Positions 1 through 10,767 of a DNA stretch of 64,000 bases are shown piece by piece; position 1 is the first letter of the stretch, and each line of letters begins with the position of its first letter. The position numbers and the translations under genes were made by a program. The stretch covers positions 1-64,000 of the forward strand of contig JASANH010000327.1 of assembly GCA_030248295.1 (NCBI GenBank), given 5' to 3'. Under the pieces are notes generated by a model that did not search any database, was not told where the DNA came from, and worked only from the letters and a program-made list of their open reading frames with translations. Origin of the DNA: Mesodorylaimus sp. YZB2_4 (lineage: Eukaryota; Nematoda; Enoplea; Dorylaimida; Dorylaimidae).

Positions 1-1956
1 TAACGTGATGTTTACTTATAACTGGTTCTAATCATGCCCTTCAACCTTTTGTGTCTGGTCTCGTCGTGTGTGCCGATGTGGACTAACTAAGTAGTCTTGT
101 CCCGGGTCGCCGTCTAGTAAAGTCGCTTGGCGCGTGGCGGGTGAACATACTACACTGGTGCGTCGGCCCACGTTTGCTGCCTTTTTTTCCTCTTTTCTTT
201 TGAGGTGAAACCATCAGACGGCCGGGGGCCGATCAATTGATCGAACAAGCAGATCGGTTCTACGATTCGACGTTCGTGCGGCCAAGTCATCAATCTCAAT
301 CGTTCGATATCGGAACAGTGTCTGACGCCTTCCAGGTAACACAAGTTTTCTTAATTGAGTGTAGGCCGGCGATTGAGGCGTAGCGTTTTGGGGAGCGTCA
401 CCTTACCGTCACGCACTGGACTATTGGCAGCTTGTTTTTGGCGTATCTCCAACATCCTCGAATAGTTGTGATACTCACGCCAGCATGGCGACCGATGCAC
501 CGCCGGAGGTGGCGGACCAGTCGAATGTGGTTATTGGTCCTGATGGTGTTGACTTGGCACGGGAGTATGCTCTTCGGGATCTGAGTGACCTGCCTTTGCG
601 GTACCTGGTGAATTTCTGTCTGCATAAAGACATTTCGATGGACAATCTTTTGGATCAGTCACGCGTGGGACGCGATGAGCTTATCTGTCGTATTCGCGCG
701 TATTTTCGCATTCAGTTGAAGCAGCTCAACCCGAACTCTCCTGTTGACGATGCATTTTTGGACGGGTGTAGATTTCCTATTCTGTATACGGATCCCCCCT
801 CGCAGGCTACATCTCCCGCGGGTGTAGGCGTCCCTACTTCGCAGCAGTCAGCGCGCGACTTGAACGGTGGCCGTAGTACACAACCTAATCGCGGTGATCG
901 AGGGTCAGCTCAGTTCGATTTGTCTACTCTGGAAGGTGATCCCGTACCAGATGCGCGGTTTCAGATACCTCAGAACCGTAATCTGTTGCGTGATACACCG
1001 CCGATCACTCGTCGTGACGCAGAACAGCTTCGTCCCTCAATCGAAGAAAATATTCGTCATCTGAATGAGTTGCATTGCGCTCACCGTAGGCAGCAGGAAC
1101 TGGAAGGAAAGATTCGGAAGTTGGAGGCTCGCTTAGCACAACGGCAGGATGCTGATTCTTGCAGTAGTCGTTTGTCGAATAACAGGGAACACGTGTATCT
1201 AATGCCATTCTCAGACAGTCGTCCCGCTCTCCAGCCGGAAGTAGTGCATTCACGCCCGGAGGGCGCGGCATTATCATCTCGGTCCGTCGCAGCACCTGTG
1301 GCGTCAAGACCGTTTCGTCCAATCAAGCCAGAGGTTCCTCCATTCGAGAATTTACCGGACTTCCGCGCGTGGTTGGTGGCCTATGAGAATGGCGCGATCA
1401 TGATGGATTGGTCCGACGACGATCGTGTCTGCGGTTTGTATCTGTACTTGCGGGGTCAACCATTGATCGATTTCTCGGAGTGGCCGGATAGTGAGCGGTC
1501 AACTTGGCACGTGGTTCGCACTCGCTTGCGCCGGTTGTATATTCGGGAAGACACAGAGCAGACACGGGTGGACGCTTTTCGTAATAGGAAGCAAGGTGTA
1601 ACAGAATCGGTTCAGGAATTCGCGTCCCAGCTTCAAACACTCGCGTCAAAGGCGTACCCTGATGTTCCATCCCCTGCACGGGATAAGATGATTCGTGATA
1701 CGATGCGCGTGAACCTACGAGCGGAGATAGCAGATAAGGTAGCTCAGGATCGAATGGGCGATAATTATACGTTTGACGAATTGATCAAGTCTGCTCGACA
1801 TTGGGAATCATATTTGAAGAACGCTCCCTCGGCATCGAAGCCGATCTGGCCACCTTCATATAATCCACCCGCTCAAGTTGGGGCATTTGTAGGTAAAGGA
1901 CATTCTTCTCAGTCACCTCGACACACTGACATGGTCAAACGCTGCTTTATCTGCAA
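1..1956 (+). repeat. Left arm of a large inverted repeat (retroelement 5' half)
   Basis: Positions 1-1956 are the reverse complement of 3375-5336, following x to 5337-x for the outer part and x to 5331-x after a 6-bp deletion in this arm near 1356. The arm holds about 484 bp of untranslated leader (possibly LTR plus leader) and most of gag. Identity is lost exactly where the sequence after CTGCAA at 1951-1956 switches to the antisense of the reverse transcriptase. The window starts inside or at the edge of the arm, so the true left end is unknown. Confidence 0.93.
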
Positions 1957-2095
1957 GAGGAAGTCAACAGCCCGGGCAAATGTTGCTGGTGCATTAGCTA
2001 AGCCAAATGGCATGCGTGTCCACTCGTACAAGCCATCTTCGCAGATGAACGCGGTCTTCTCGCGTGACTTTGGATCCAATGGTATCTGCCAATGA
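485..2095 (+). pseudogene. gag: Truncated Gag of a Ty3/Gypsy-like element (left arm copy)
   Basis: An ATG at 485 opens a 536-codon frame. Residues up to about 490 match the Gag encoded on the opposite strand at 3161-4852, with about 14 substitutions and a two-residue deletion (the TQ after ENLP). It contains a capsid-like region (about residues 275-460, rich in aromatic and charged residues, with DFRAWL and YLRGQPL). The zinc-knuckle region is cut at the first CFIC: from 1957 the frame runs through antisense reverse-transcriptase sequence and stops at 2095, so the last 45 residues are not Gag. It would package the element RNA in an intact copy; here it lacks all nucleic-acid-binding knuckles. 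Confidence 0.85.
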
Positions 2096-2766
2096 CCTGA
2101 CTGCATGTCACAAACACTGAAAATGACGCTGCCTTGCAACTTGTTCAAAAGAGTCTCAATGTGAGGTAGCGGGAAAACGTCCTTCTTGGTGACGGCGTTC
2201 AACCAGCGATAATCCACGCAGAAACGCCAGGAGCCATCAGCTTTCTTGACTAGAAGAGTCGGGGACGCCCACGGACTGCAAGAGTGAGTCAAGACACCAT
2301 TCTTGAGGCCTTCTTCAACTTGACGACGTAGTTCCTCTTGTTTGGCCTGCGGAACCCGGTATGGCTGTCGTTTGACTGGTGCAGCATCTCCTTGGTCAAT
2401 GTAATGATGGACGCCTGGCATACACCCCAAATCCTTATCCGACTCAGCAAAGATGTCTGCGTTTTGACACATCAAGTCCACGAAGGCTGCTTGTTCTTCT
2501 TGTGTTAGACAAGCTGTAGAAATGTTAAACTTTGAACGCAATCTCTCCACGCGCGCCGGGTCTTGCTTAGCTGGCGGAGGAATAGATTTCAGTGGTTCCT
2601 TATAGCGATCCAAGAGCTCCTTGTAGTGACTCCTGACTGACTGTAGTGACTGTGACTCCGACCAAGGCGATTCCCAACAAAGGCACGTCGTCTCCACTAG
2701 CTGCCTTACAACTCCAAATGCCCTTGTACAATGTGATCGGTGTGTTTCCCTGGCGCAATGAATCAA
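1957..2766 (-). pseudogene. pol: Partial reverse transcriptase of a Ty3/Gypsy-like element
   Basis: The minus strand reads the N-terminal half of a retrotransposon RT: a pre-RT segment with HHYIDQGDA and KRQPYRVP, then SPWASPTLLVKK, RFCVDYRWLNAVT, FPLPHIETLLNKL, and the finger/palm segment ending MPFGLANAPATF. These blocks are typical of Ty3/Gypsy RT. The frame ends at the palindrome junction (about 1957), just before the position where the catalytic YxDD block should lie, so no polymerase, RNase H or integrase remains. The protease lies upstream in a different frame, so the coding region is also frame-broken. Confidence 0.85.
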
Positions 2767-2866
2767 TATGGATCAAAGATATCTCAGCTCCAGAATCAAC
2801 AAAGGCTACAACCTCAACGCCATTCACTAAGATCGACAATTCTGGACCAGAAACCAAACGAGCCAA
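2600..2866 (-). pseudogene. Retropepsin-like aspartic protease fragment
   Basis: An 88-residue frame contains FVDSGAEIS, the D-S/T-G-A active-site motif of retroviral-type aspartic proteases, preceded by a short beta-rich segment (LVNGVEVVA). It sits between Gag (stop at 3161) and RT (from about 2766), the normal Gag-PR-RT order for a Ty3/Gypsy element on the minus strand. It is in a different frame from both neighbours and is short, so it is a relic rather than a working enzyme. Confidence 0.7.
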
Positions 2867-3160
2867 TGATCCTGGTGACTACGCGTATGTTACATTGTAG
2901 GTGTGCGATATGACTGCCTGAACCAACGAAGGTGAGAGTCGTGAAGTATGCGGAGGAGTCAACACCCCTGAGCACATGCTCAAGTGCGAAGGCATCGCTG
3001 ACCCAGCGTTAGGCCCTATCGCACACGAGGACGGTTGCTGATAACCACTTTGACCTGCCATGGGCGGCGCGGTAGGGTGGGCATACGGCGGTTGCTGATA
3101 CATCGGCTGTGGATATTGCGGATCATAGGATGGCTGCTGCGGATGGGTAGGCTGGTGTGA

Positions 3161-4852
3161 TTAAGCACCATACGATGACTGCTGGAGATTTCCTGTGTTC
3201 TGACGATTGCCTGACGCGCGAGGACATGTCTTCCTGCCATGACCAAACACATTGCAGACTGGGCAAGGTTGTCGAGATGGACATTGATCAATCGTGTGAT
3301 TAGGCTGCTTGCAATACTTGCATCCCCCAGCTAGAGCGACTCGACGCGGACAATCACGCTGCAAATGATCGCCATTGCAGATAAAGCAGCGTTTGACCAT
3401 GTCAGTGTGTCGAGGTGACTGAGAAGAATGCCCTTCACCTACAAATGCCCCAACTTGAGCGGGTGGATTATATGAAGGTGGCCAGACCGGCTTCGATGCC
3501 GAGGGAGCGTTCTTCAAATATGATTCCCAATGTCGAGCAGACTTGATCAATTCGTCCAACGTATAATTATCGCCCATTCGATCCTGAGCTACCTTATCTG
3601 CTATCTCCGCTCGTAGGTTCACGCGCATCGTATCACGAATCATCTTATCCCGTGCAGGGGATGGAACATCAGGGGACGCCTTTGACGCGAGTGTTTGAAG
3701 CTGGGACGCGAATTCCTGAACCGATTCTGTTACACCTTGCTTCCTATTACGAAAAGCGTCCACCCGTGTCTGCTCTGTGTCTTCCCGAATATACAACCGG
3801 CGCAAGCGAGTGCGAACCACATGCCAAGTTGACCGCTCACTATCCGGCCACTCCGAGAAATCGATCAATGGTTGACCCCGCAAGTACAGATACAAACCGC
3901 GGACACGATCGTCGTCGGACCAATCCATCATGGTCGCGCCATTCTCATAGGCCACCAACCACGCGCGGAAGTCCTGTGTCGGTAAATTCTCGAATGGAGG
4001 AACCTCTGGCTTGATTGGACGAAACGGTCTTGACGCCACAGGTGCTGCGACGGACCGAGATGATAATGCCGCGCCCTCCGGGCGTGAATGCACTACTTCA
4101 GGCTGGAGAGCGGGACGACTGTCTGAGAATGGCATTAGATGGACGTGCTCCCTGTTATTCGACAAACGACTACTGCACGAATCAGCATCCTGCCGTTGTG
4201 CTAAGCGAGCCTCCAACTCCCGAATCTTTCCTTCCAGTTCCTGCTGCCTGCAGTGAGCGAGATGCAACTCATTCAGATGACGAATGTTTTCTTCGATTGA
4301 GGGACGAAGCTGCTCTGCGTCACGCCGAGTGATCGGCGGTGTATCACGCAACGGATTACGATTCTGAGGTATCTGGGACCGCGCATCTGGGACAGGATCA
4401 CCTTCCAGAGTAGACAAATCGAACTGAGCTGACCCTCGATCACCGCGATTAGGTTGTGTACTACGGCCACCGTTCAAGTCGTGCGCTGACTGCTGCGAAG
4501 TAGGGACGCCTACACCCGCGGGAGATATAGCCTGCGAGGGGGGATCCGTATACAGAATAGGAAATCTACACCCGTCCAAAAATGCATCGTCAACAGGAGA
4601 GTTCGGGTTGAGCTGCTTCAACTGAATGCGAAAATACGCGCGAATACGACAGATAAGCTCATCGCGTCCCACGCGTGACTGATCCAAAAGATTGTCCATC
4701 GAGATATCTTTGTGCAGACAGAAATTCACCAGGTACCGCAAAGGCAGGTCACTCAGATCCCGAAGAGCATACTCCCGTGCCAAGTCAACACCATCAGGAC
4801 CAATAACCACATTCGACTGGTCCGCCACCTCCGGCGGTGCATCGGTCGCCAT
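3161..4852 (-). CDS. gag: Gag polyprotein of Ty3/Gypsy-like retrotransposon (right arm)
   Basis: A 563-codon frame starts at ATG 4852 and ends at 3161. Seen directly: an N-terminal region rich in basic and polar residues, a probable coiled coil around residues 190-220 (QQELEGKIRELEARLAQ), a capsid-like region at about residues 280-460, and three zinc knuckles near the C terminus: CFIC-NGD-H-LQRD-C (CX2CX3HX4C), CKYC-KQPN-H-TIDQ-C and CPVC-NVFG-H-GRKT-C (both CX2CX4HX4C). Three knuckles in Gag are known from several metazoan Ty3/Gypsy lineages. This is the complete Gag copy; the left-arm copy has lost the knuckles. Downstream protease and RT follow on the same strand in other frames. Confidence 0.85.
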   Translation of the reverse strand: MATDAPPEVADQSNVVIGPDGVDLAREYALRDLSDLPLRYLVNFCLHKDISMDNLLDQSRVGRDELICRIRAYFRIQLKQLNPNSPVDDAFLDGCRFPILYTDPPSQAISPAGVGVPTSQQSAHDLNGGRSTQPNRGDRGSAQFDLSTLEGDPVPDARSQIPQNRNPLRDTPPITRRDAEQLRPSIEENIRHLNELHLAHCRQQELEGKIRELEARLAQRQDADSCSSRLSNNREHVHLMPFSDSRPALQPEVVHSRPEGAALSSRSVAAPVASRPFRPIKPEVPPFENLPTQDFRAWLVAYENGATMMDWSDDDRVRGLYLYLRGQPLIDFSEWPDSERSTWHVVRTRLRRLYIREDTEQTRVDAFRNRKQGVTESVQEFASQLQTLASKASPDVPSPARDKMIRDTMRVNLRAEIADKVAQDRMGDNYTLDELIKSARHWESYLKNAPSASKPVWPPSYNPPAQVGAFVGEGHSSQSPRHTDMVKRCFICNGDHLQRDCPRRVALAGGCKYCKQPNHTIDQCPSRQPCPVCNVFGHGRKTCPRASGNRQNTGNLQQSSYGA

Positions 4853-5336
4853 GCTGGCGTGAGTATCACAACTATTCGAGGATGTTGGAGATACGCCAAA
4901 AACAAGCTGCCAATAGTCCAGTGCGTGACGGTAAGGTGACGCTCCCCAAAACGCTACGCCTCAATCGCCGGCCTACACTCAATTAAGAAAACTTGTGTTA
5001 CCTGGAAGGCGTCAGACACTGTTCCGATATCGAACGATTGAGATTGATGACTTGGCCGCACGAACGTCGAATCGTAGAACCGATCTGCTTGTTCGATCAA
5101 TTGATCGGCCCCCGGCCGTCTGATGGTTTCACCTCAAAAGAAAAGAGGAAAAAAAGGCAGCAAACGTGGGCCGACGCACCAGTGTAGTATGTTCACCCGC
5201 CACGCGCCAAGCGACTTTACTAGACGGCGACCCGGGACAAGACTACTTAGTTAGTCCACATCGGCACACACTACGAGACCAGACACAAAAGGTTGAAGGG
5301 CATGATTAGAACCAGTTATAAGTAAACATCACGTTA
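3375..5336 (-). repeat. Right arm of the large inverted repeat
   Basis: Reverse complement of 1-1956. The first 800 bp from the outer end differ from the left arm at only a few sites (for example three silent changes near 4699-4714), whereas the inner part differs at many sites plus a 6-bp indel. The outer edge at 5336 (CATCACGTTA) abuts single-copy-looking DNA (TCACTACAGG). No direct target-site duplication can be checked because the other edge is at or beyond the window start. Confidence 0.92.
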
Positions 5337-6150
5337 TCACTACAGGACATCATATCGCAGTGGCTTCAATACACTGTGCTGATCAATCACAGACTCATGC
5401 TGACGAATATGGCAGACCCAAAGTGGAAAAGTGGTTTTTTGGGGTCATTTTTGAAAAAGGTCAACCTCCGCAACCCAAAACCACTCTGTCTAAAAACCTG
5501 ACCCAACCCAACCCAAAAACCCCAAAATGGGTTGGGTTTTGGGACCCAATGTCGGACCTGGCCTCCTGCATCGCCTTGAAAACGGTGGGTAAGCAAATGT
5601 CACAGCACCAGTCTGCATTGACTGCCCTCGATCCTCTCAGGGACCTGCTGCCACCAACTCATCTCGTCTGGGGAAAATTGCCGCCGTCTGTTTCAACACT
5701 GTGGGTTCTGACCACTTTGGTTGAATTTGGTTTATGTTGTTCATCAAATTTAATCAAAATCTAAACCATGGGCTGTTGCTAGGTTTCCGGATCTCAGGTT
5801 GATATTAAAGCTTTATTACAAGTAAGAATGTCGCCGACTTTTTTCGACTCACCGTGATTAAACTTGTGCAACACGAACTTGCACCAGCGAGTCCAGGCCG
5901 TTTTTTGTGCGCGTTTGTTAACAATTCGGGATCCACCTGGACGCAACTTTCTGCATGCACAACTGGTTATGCAAAATTCTTGCCACTGATGCGTAAAGTC
6001 CTCTGGTTCGTGATATGTAATGTTTCTTCTTTCCTCGATATGTCACCTCGATATTTCCAGGGCTCATGTGGACGAGTAGAATGTGGCTCGTCTTCGAATG
6101 AAGTTCACCCTTCTTGGTTGCAGAGAAGCTGAGAAGAACCCGCGGGAGAG
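5337..6150. other. Non-coding stretch with an AACCC-rich patch
   Basis: No credible gene. Around 5470-5555 there is an imperfect inverted, C/G-asymmetric patch (CCCAACCCAAC facing GGGTTGGGTTTTGG). Similar ACCCA-rich patches recur near 37930 and 39330-39390, so this looks like a dispersed degenerate repeat and not a telomere. Confidence 0.5.
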
Positions 6151-6159
6151 AAGAAGCTG

Positions 6160-7272
6160 AGCCCGCGGTCGCACTACGAATCATTCTCAGAAACTATTCT
6201 GGAATTGTTCTTGAGAACTGATCTCGAGAACCATTCTCCCCTTGAAATCGCACTAGAATGAGAACCGCTCTCAAGTTTAGCAAGCGAAGTCGCATCGAGA
6301 ACTGTTCTCAAGGATTTCTTAGCAGAAAAGTCTGCACATTGCCGCTGATATTTAAAGTAACTATTCACTCAACCTTCACATCAGACCGTTTGGATCCACT
6401 AGACTTATCTGAGAAATCCAAAAGCAAAGGACTCATTGGGGAAGAAAATAGCAAAAGTGGGGCAGAATTACCAAACATAATTAAAATCCGTCTGATCTGC
6501 TAAGAAATCCTGAATAGCGGCCAATGTGCTCTGCCGTTGCAGTCTCAGGGCATGTATCTATTTCGATAGGAAACGCCTCTGCGTGCAAATGCTCTCTCAT
6601 TAGTGGTGATTCTTATCATCGCTTCTTAGCTGAAATATGTGTTCCTTAGCCCTCGAGTGCGCCGTGTGGTGCTTGGCTATGGATAAAGTATGACATGAGA
6701 TGTCTTACTCTACAGTAGTAGTTGGGGCTTCTTTACACATTCAGCAGGCAGCACGACCTCCTATCCCTATTGTTCCGGGCTGTATTGAGACACATTGAAC
6801 TCAATTTCTGCGGCATTTGAACTGTATTATTGAATACGACATATCTTTTCATAACAGAAGGTGCTAGCGGATATGCGTGGTCATTGTGAATACATTAGGA
6901 TAGAACATCTTGCGCAAAAAGATCTCCTATGTTTTCTGGATACCTTCCCCTCAGGCACATACATATCTATCTGTGTGGGATTCTCATGCGATGATAAAAA
7001 GGCTCCGCCTTTCGAAAACTAACCTTCGAGAATCGATCCAGAACTAATCTTCTGGTCGCACCGGAATGGAGAATTGTTCTCAACCGGAATGGAATTGATC
7101 TCGAAATGGGAACCCAGATTCCCACTCCAAGATCAATTCCAGAACGATTCGCGCGAGAAGAGATGCAAAGTCGCGCTAGAATGAGAACGATTCTCGACCA
7201 GCAATGCGACCGAGGGTAAATTTCTCGAGAACGGTTCAAGAAGCATTCTCGGGCCTAGTGCGACTGCGGCCT
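6160..7272. mobile_element. Candidate foldback/MITE-type element with GAACNNTTCTCG-rich ends
   Basis: The left end (from about 6163, CCGCGGTCGCACTA) is mirrored by TAGTGCGACTGCGG at 7256-7270. Both ends are rich in AGAACNNTTCTC-type words, and the block GCACTAGAATGAGAAC at about 6249 recurs as GCGCTAGAATGAGAAC at about 7172. A further internal inverted repeat lies at about 7065-7150. No transposase frame is visible, so a non-autonomous DNA element or two neighbouring copies of one short element are equally possible. Confidence 0.45.
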
Positions 7273-8900
7273 GAGAGTAATGGCTGGATCGGATCTCATC
7301 CGCTCGGATCGGAATCATCGGATCATCCGATCTGAACCATCCGCCCAGACGAGGGACAGTGGCTATGCGCCGAAAGTTTTTACCAAACTTTCATAAGATA
7401 AATCAAACTTGAGACCCCGCTTAAAATCACAAAAGATTATGACACGAAAATTCTCTTGCGTGAGTTCCATGACTGGATAAGAATGAAACTAAGATGTCTT
7501 GACTGTCGAGCTTCTAAATCGATGCTGTTACTCAGGCACATTAGCGGAAAGATATTCATAGAAGTTTTGTTTCCTGACACATGGCCGTTCAAGCTGGTCT
7601 AAGAACTTACGGAGTGGCCTCCTTATTGAAAATAGATAATACAGCACTTCATTTTATCATTCATCATCTGGTCCCGCTAACGCGCCTCTGATCCTTGGCA
7701 GACAAAGCAGGCAAATTCTGCGCTCCTCTTGATCTGTCACTGCGACTAGGGTTTGACAAGTCTGAGGAATCAGGTTGATGAAATTCATAGCGGTCAGATT
7801 CATAATTGCTAGAACTGACATAGTTATTGCAATCGACTTTGTTTCAGGTTTTTTCGATATTTTTACAGGTTTGATGAAGAATTTTTCAAATGCCAACCCG
7901 TTCAACGCAGAAATGAATGAAAATTGATAAAAGATAAAATAAGTTTCATTTTTGCCGGACACCATCGATCATGCCTCAGCAGATATCCTGAGAAAATCAG
8001 GATCACATGTTGTAAAATCATCCGCCACCTGCAGTGCATGGTTTTCTTTACTCTACGCATGACTTTTGCATTAAAGAAACTGCTAAGCAAAGCAAAAACT
8101 GCAAACGCACGAATAACATAAACGAATAAGTTCTTGACACAATTCAAAATGCAGCTACAATGTGAAGGTAAGTTGCACAGACTATGCAGATGATAAAAAG
8201 TGCTAAAAAATGTCAGTCAAGCGTGCCAGGATTCGAAACCACGAAATAAAATCATCATCAGCTCACTTCAACGCGGGAGCCGTTTCCCTGAGATCACTCG
8301 CTGTTAGTGCTTTCGTTGATGTCCCGTCGGCGATGTTTGTTCTTGTTCAGCTTTCTTCACAGCTGCCGTTTCCGAACGTGTACCGCCCATGGAATGCGGG
8401 TCGGAGATCAGCTGCTGAGCTTCCTACAAAACGATGGTGCATAGGGTGCTACCGATAGCCTTAGCATAACCCGCCAGAATGATGTTGCAAAGATGAACCA
8501 GCTACGTGGAAAGACATGCCTGCCTGATGGTGAGTTATTGGCCTCCCTCCGCTCCACTATTTGGACTCAAAAGTGTCAAAAGGGTGTCAGGTGTGAGTGA
8601 TCCATGGTTTAGTACCCACAGTAGACAACTGGCACCTGAATATCCAATCATTCGAGGTGGGTGGGATTTTATTAATTCATGCAGCATATATTCAATAACT
8701 GCAGAGATCCTTGCTTGCAAATTAGGCACTTTCCCTGCATGAAACAACAAATCTCGTTCGCCTCGCAATTCAGGGATGCAGGTGCCAGCTCTCTGCTGCC
8801 AGCGCCAAGAGTGGTACGCAAACGATGCATCTGGCTCGGAAGTGTAACCAAAGCACCCTGGCGGCGGGAGATCACCGTCTTTGACACAAAATCTGACTAA
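7270..8900. other. Intergenic DNA without a supported gene
   Basis: AT-rich stretch. A short GGATC/CGGATCATCCGATC patch lies at 7280-7345 and resembles the GATC-rich repeats near 54.7-57.3 kb. Frames of up to about 100 codons occur but lack homology, splice context or codon pattern. Confidence 0.5.
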
Positions 8901-8924
8901 AGGAAGGCAAGTCCCTCGGATACA

Positions 8925-8995
8925 ACTGCCGCTGAAACATCAACCAGAGGGGTTGACGTCTGCTAGCCAGGGGTGCTGATCTCCCTACCGCCAGG
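8925..8995 (+). repeat. Dispersed repeat, copy 1 (CTGAAACATCAAC family)
   Basis: The block CTGAAACATCAACCAGAGGG...GTTGACGTCT...CCAGGGG recurs at 10466-10515 (+) and, inverted, at about 61795-61855. Only this core is well conserved among the three copies. It is likely part of a SINE-like or MITE-like family; no coding capacity. Confidence 0.5.
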
Positions 8996-9439
8996 AATGA
9001 TGATGCAGAAGCCAGTGAAACACAGCTGGTGTGCATTTGGCTGCCCATAGCCTCTCACTCGGCGGCCTCTCACTCATGATCAGGGGCAAACCACAAAATT
9101 ACCAAGCCATCAAAAGCTCTGGACAACAGGCATCTTATACCTGCGTAAGCCTGACGGTAATCAGCGAGCTTTTTAACTGAGCTATGAACCGTCTATGGAT
9201 CTTCAGAGGATGTAAGTACAATGGTTCTCTGTCAGAGTTACTTAACACCGCAGCTCCTACTTGTTGGATTACATGTGTGTTACCGATTGCATAGGGTCAC
9301 GCAGGGTTCTTGTGTATCAGCAATCCGGGTTTGCTGTCATAACGATGAATCGAAGGGAGGGAAGAACACGATGCAAAATACCATTGTCAAGCAAGCAAGG
9401 ATATGCGCCCGCGCTGGTGCTTCTTCGGCATTCGTCTCT

Positions 9440-9785
9440 CCGTATTGCCTGGGAGCGAGTGGCTGGACTCGTCCCGGGGTCGATCCCCCGGTGATGGAGG
9501 TATCGGTATCAGTGATAGGGTTTGCGAACCATAAGCCCTCGCTAACCTTGCGCGCCAGGCCGTGGGCCGTGGGTTCGATCCGACGACAGCCGAGCCCACC
9601 CGCCATTGTGCGAGGAAGTCGGTGTCCAGTCCAGGATGCCCTCGCGTGGAGGTGCTCCTAGTGGAGACACGCATAGGGACGCTGCTAAGTGTGCCGGTCC
9701 CCGCACAGCCCTGCTTTGAAAGTTTGACTGCCGACCAGCTAGAGGCAAAGCGGGCTTTGGCCCATAAAAATTTTAAAAAAGCAAG
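9440..9785 (+). mobile_element. tRNA-related SINE-like repeat, copy A
   Basis: Contains GAGTGGCTGGACTCGTCCC, GGTCGATCCCC, TTTGCGAACCATA and a pol III B-box-like GGGTTCGATCC at about 9571, then a body with GTGGAGGTGCTCC, GTGGAGACACGC and CCGCACAGCCCTGCTT, ending in an A-rich tail (TAAAAATTTTAAAAAA, to about 9780). The same order of blocks occurs inverted at 37395-37705 and, more diverged, at 36480-36830. The frames across it are fortuitous. Confidence 0.65.
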
Positions 9786-9899
9786 GATATAGCAGGAAAC
9801 ACAGTGTCCGTCTGGGTCCCCATCACTGGAGGGGTCTCTTACCCGTTTGAGTGCATGTAAGTGCCTGGATACGAGTGAAATATGATATGGTACAGTATA

Positions 9900-9965
9900 G
9901 TGTTGTACAATACTGGCCAAAATTAAGTTCCACTCTGTGCGCATACTGATATATTTAACTTTTTG
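9900..9965 (+). mobile_element. Tc1-like transposon end (relic)
   Basis: TACAATACTGGCCAAAATTAAG at about 9905 resembles the terminal repeat of Tc1-type elements (TGGCCAAAATTAAG is a common core). No matching second terminus or transposase is seen nearby, so only a decayed end remains. Confidence 0.35.
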
Positions 9966-10375
9966 TGCCTGCATCATTGCAGATGTAGTGACTGGTGCAG
10001 CGTTCATCATGCCAAAAGCCTAGGGTAGTCCGATCTTGTCCATATCTTAAAAATTTCACCGTGACGGGTGATGCTTCCAGCTGCTGGCTCCGCGCAGAGG
10101 ATCGATTTCCAGACGAGCCTCTACAACACTTGTTCGAGTTTTCAGTGTGCTGATGATGATTGCGCGATGCGCTAATCATCCTCGTTATCTCTGCAGTACA
10201 AGACTACTGTGCTTGGTGGGTTTTTCTTCGAACGTGGTATCACTCCATGAGTATGTATGTAATAGCCGTACATTGAAGAACACACCGCGGGGAGTGGATG
10301 GTCTCAAAGTACCCCCGGCAGGCTAGCCGCAGAGGCGGAGACATCAAGCGGACGGGTTTCTGCCTCGCCTGGAGA

Positions 10376-10520
10376 TGCATATTGCAACCATGCCTGGCAG
10401 TAGGAGAGAGTGTGCCCGACCGAAGTCGGCGAGACAAAACCTCTGACGCGCCTTACGACATCTGCGGCTGAAATATCAACCCGACCGGTTGACGTCTCCC
10501 AGGGGAGACTACTGTTTTGG
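10376..10520 (+). repeat. Dispersed repeat, copy 2 (CTGAAACATCAAC family)
   Basis: Contains GGCTGAAATATCAACCCGAC, GGTTGACGTCT and CCCAGGGGAGAC, matching the core at 8925-8995 and the inverted copy at about 61795-61855. Adjacent upstream sequence (GCCTGGCAGTAGGAGAGAG) may belong to the same unit. Confidence 0.45.
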
Positions 10521-10767
10521 ATTTTCTCTCCGACTTGCCAAAGCCCGCAAGCAAAGAGTTGCAGTGTCGAGCAGCCAACGGAGGCACCTGATACGCTGTA
10601 TGAGGCGGCCAGTCAAGGCAACCACATGCAGCCTTCTCCACAGGCCAAACACAACTAATGCAAGAACGCCTCAGAGATCTATGGTGAGCCAACACGAATC
10701 AAGAACCAGAATAAACCTATCCTACTGACTTATCTTTCAGTGGGTACACGCAAGAAGTGTCTCACCT

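Larger units (their letters stand above)
1..5336. mobile_element. Palindromic Ty3/Gypsy-like retrotransposon fragment
   Basis: The minus strand from 5336 to 1957 reads as the contiguous 5' portion of one element: leader, gag, protease, partial RT. At 1957 it folds back into an inverted copy of leader plus gag. The loop between the arms is 1418 bp (1957-3374). No integrase, RNase H or 3' LTR is present in the window. Long inverted retroelement copies are known to arise by cDNA self-priming, strand-inverting auto-integration or head-to-head insertion; which applies here is not decided by the sequence. Confidence 0.85.

Noticed and set aside
1-5336. Interpreting the palindrome edges TAACG/CGTTA as target-site duplications
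   Set aside because: They are inverted, not direct, so they belong to the palindrome; the true left flank is outside the window.
5470-5560. Interstitial telomere-like AACCC repeat
   Set aside because: The unit is irregular and recurs at other dispersed sites; no array of a telomeric unit is present.
9221-10010. Frames of 146 and 207 codons
   Set aside because: They cross the SINE-like repeat copy A, which recurs elsewhere without frame conservation.
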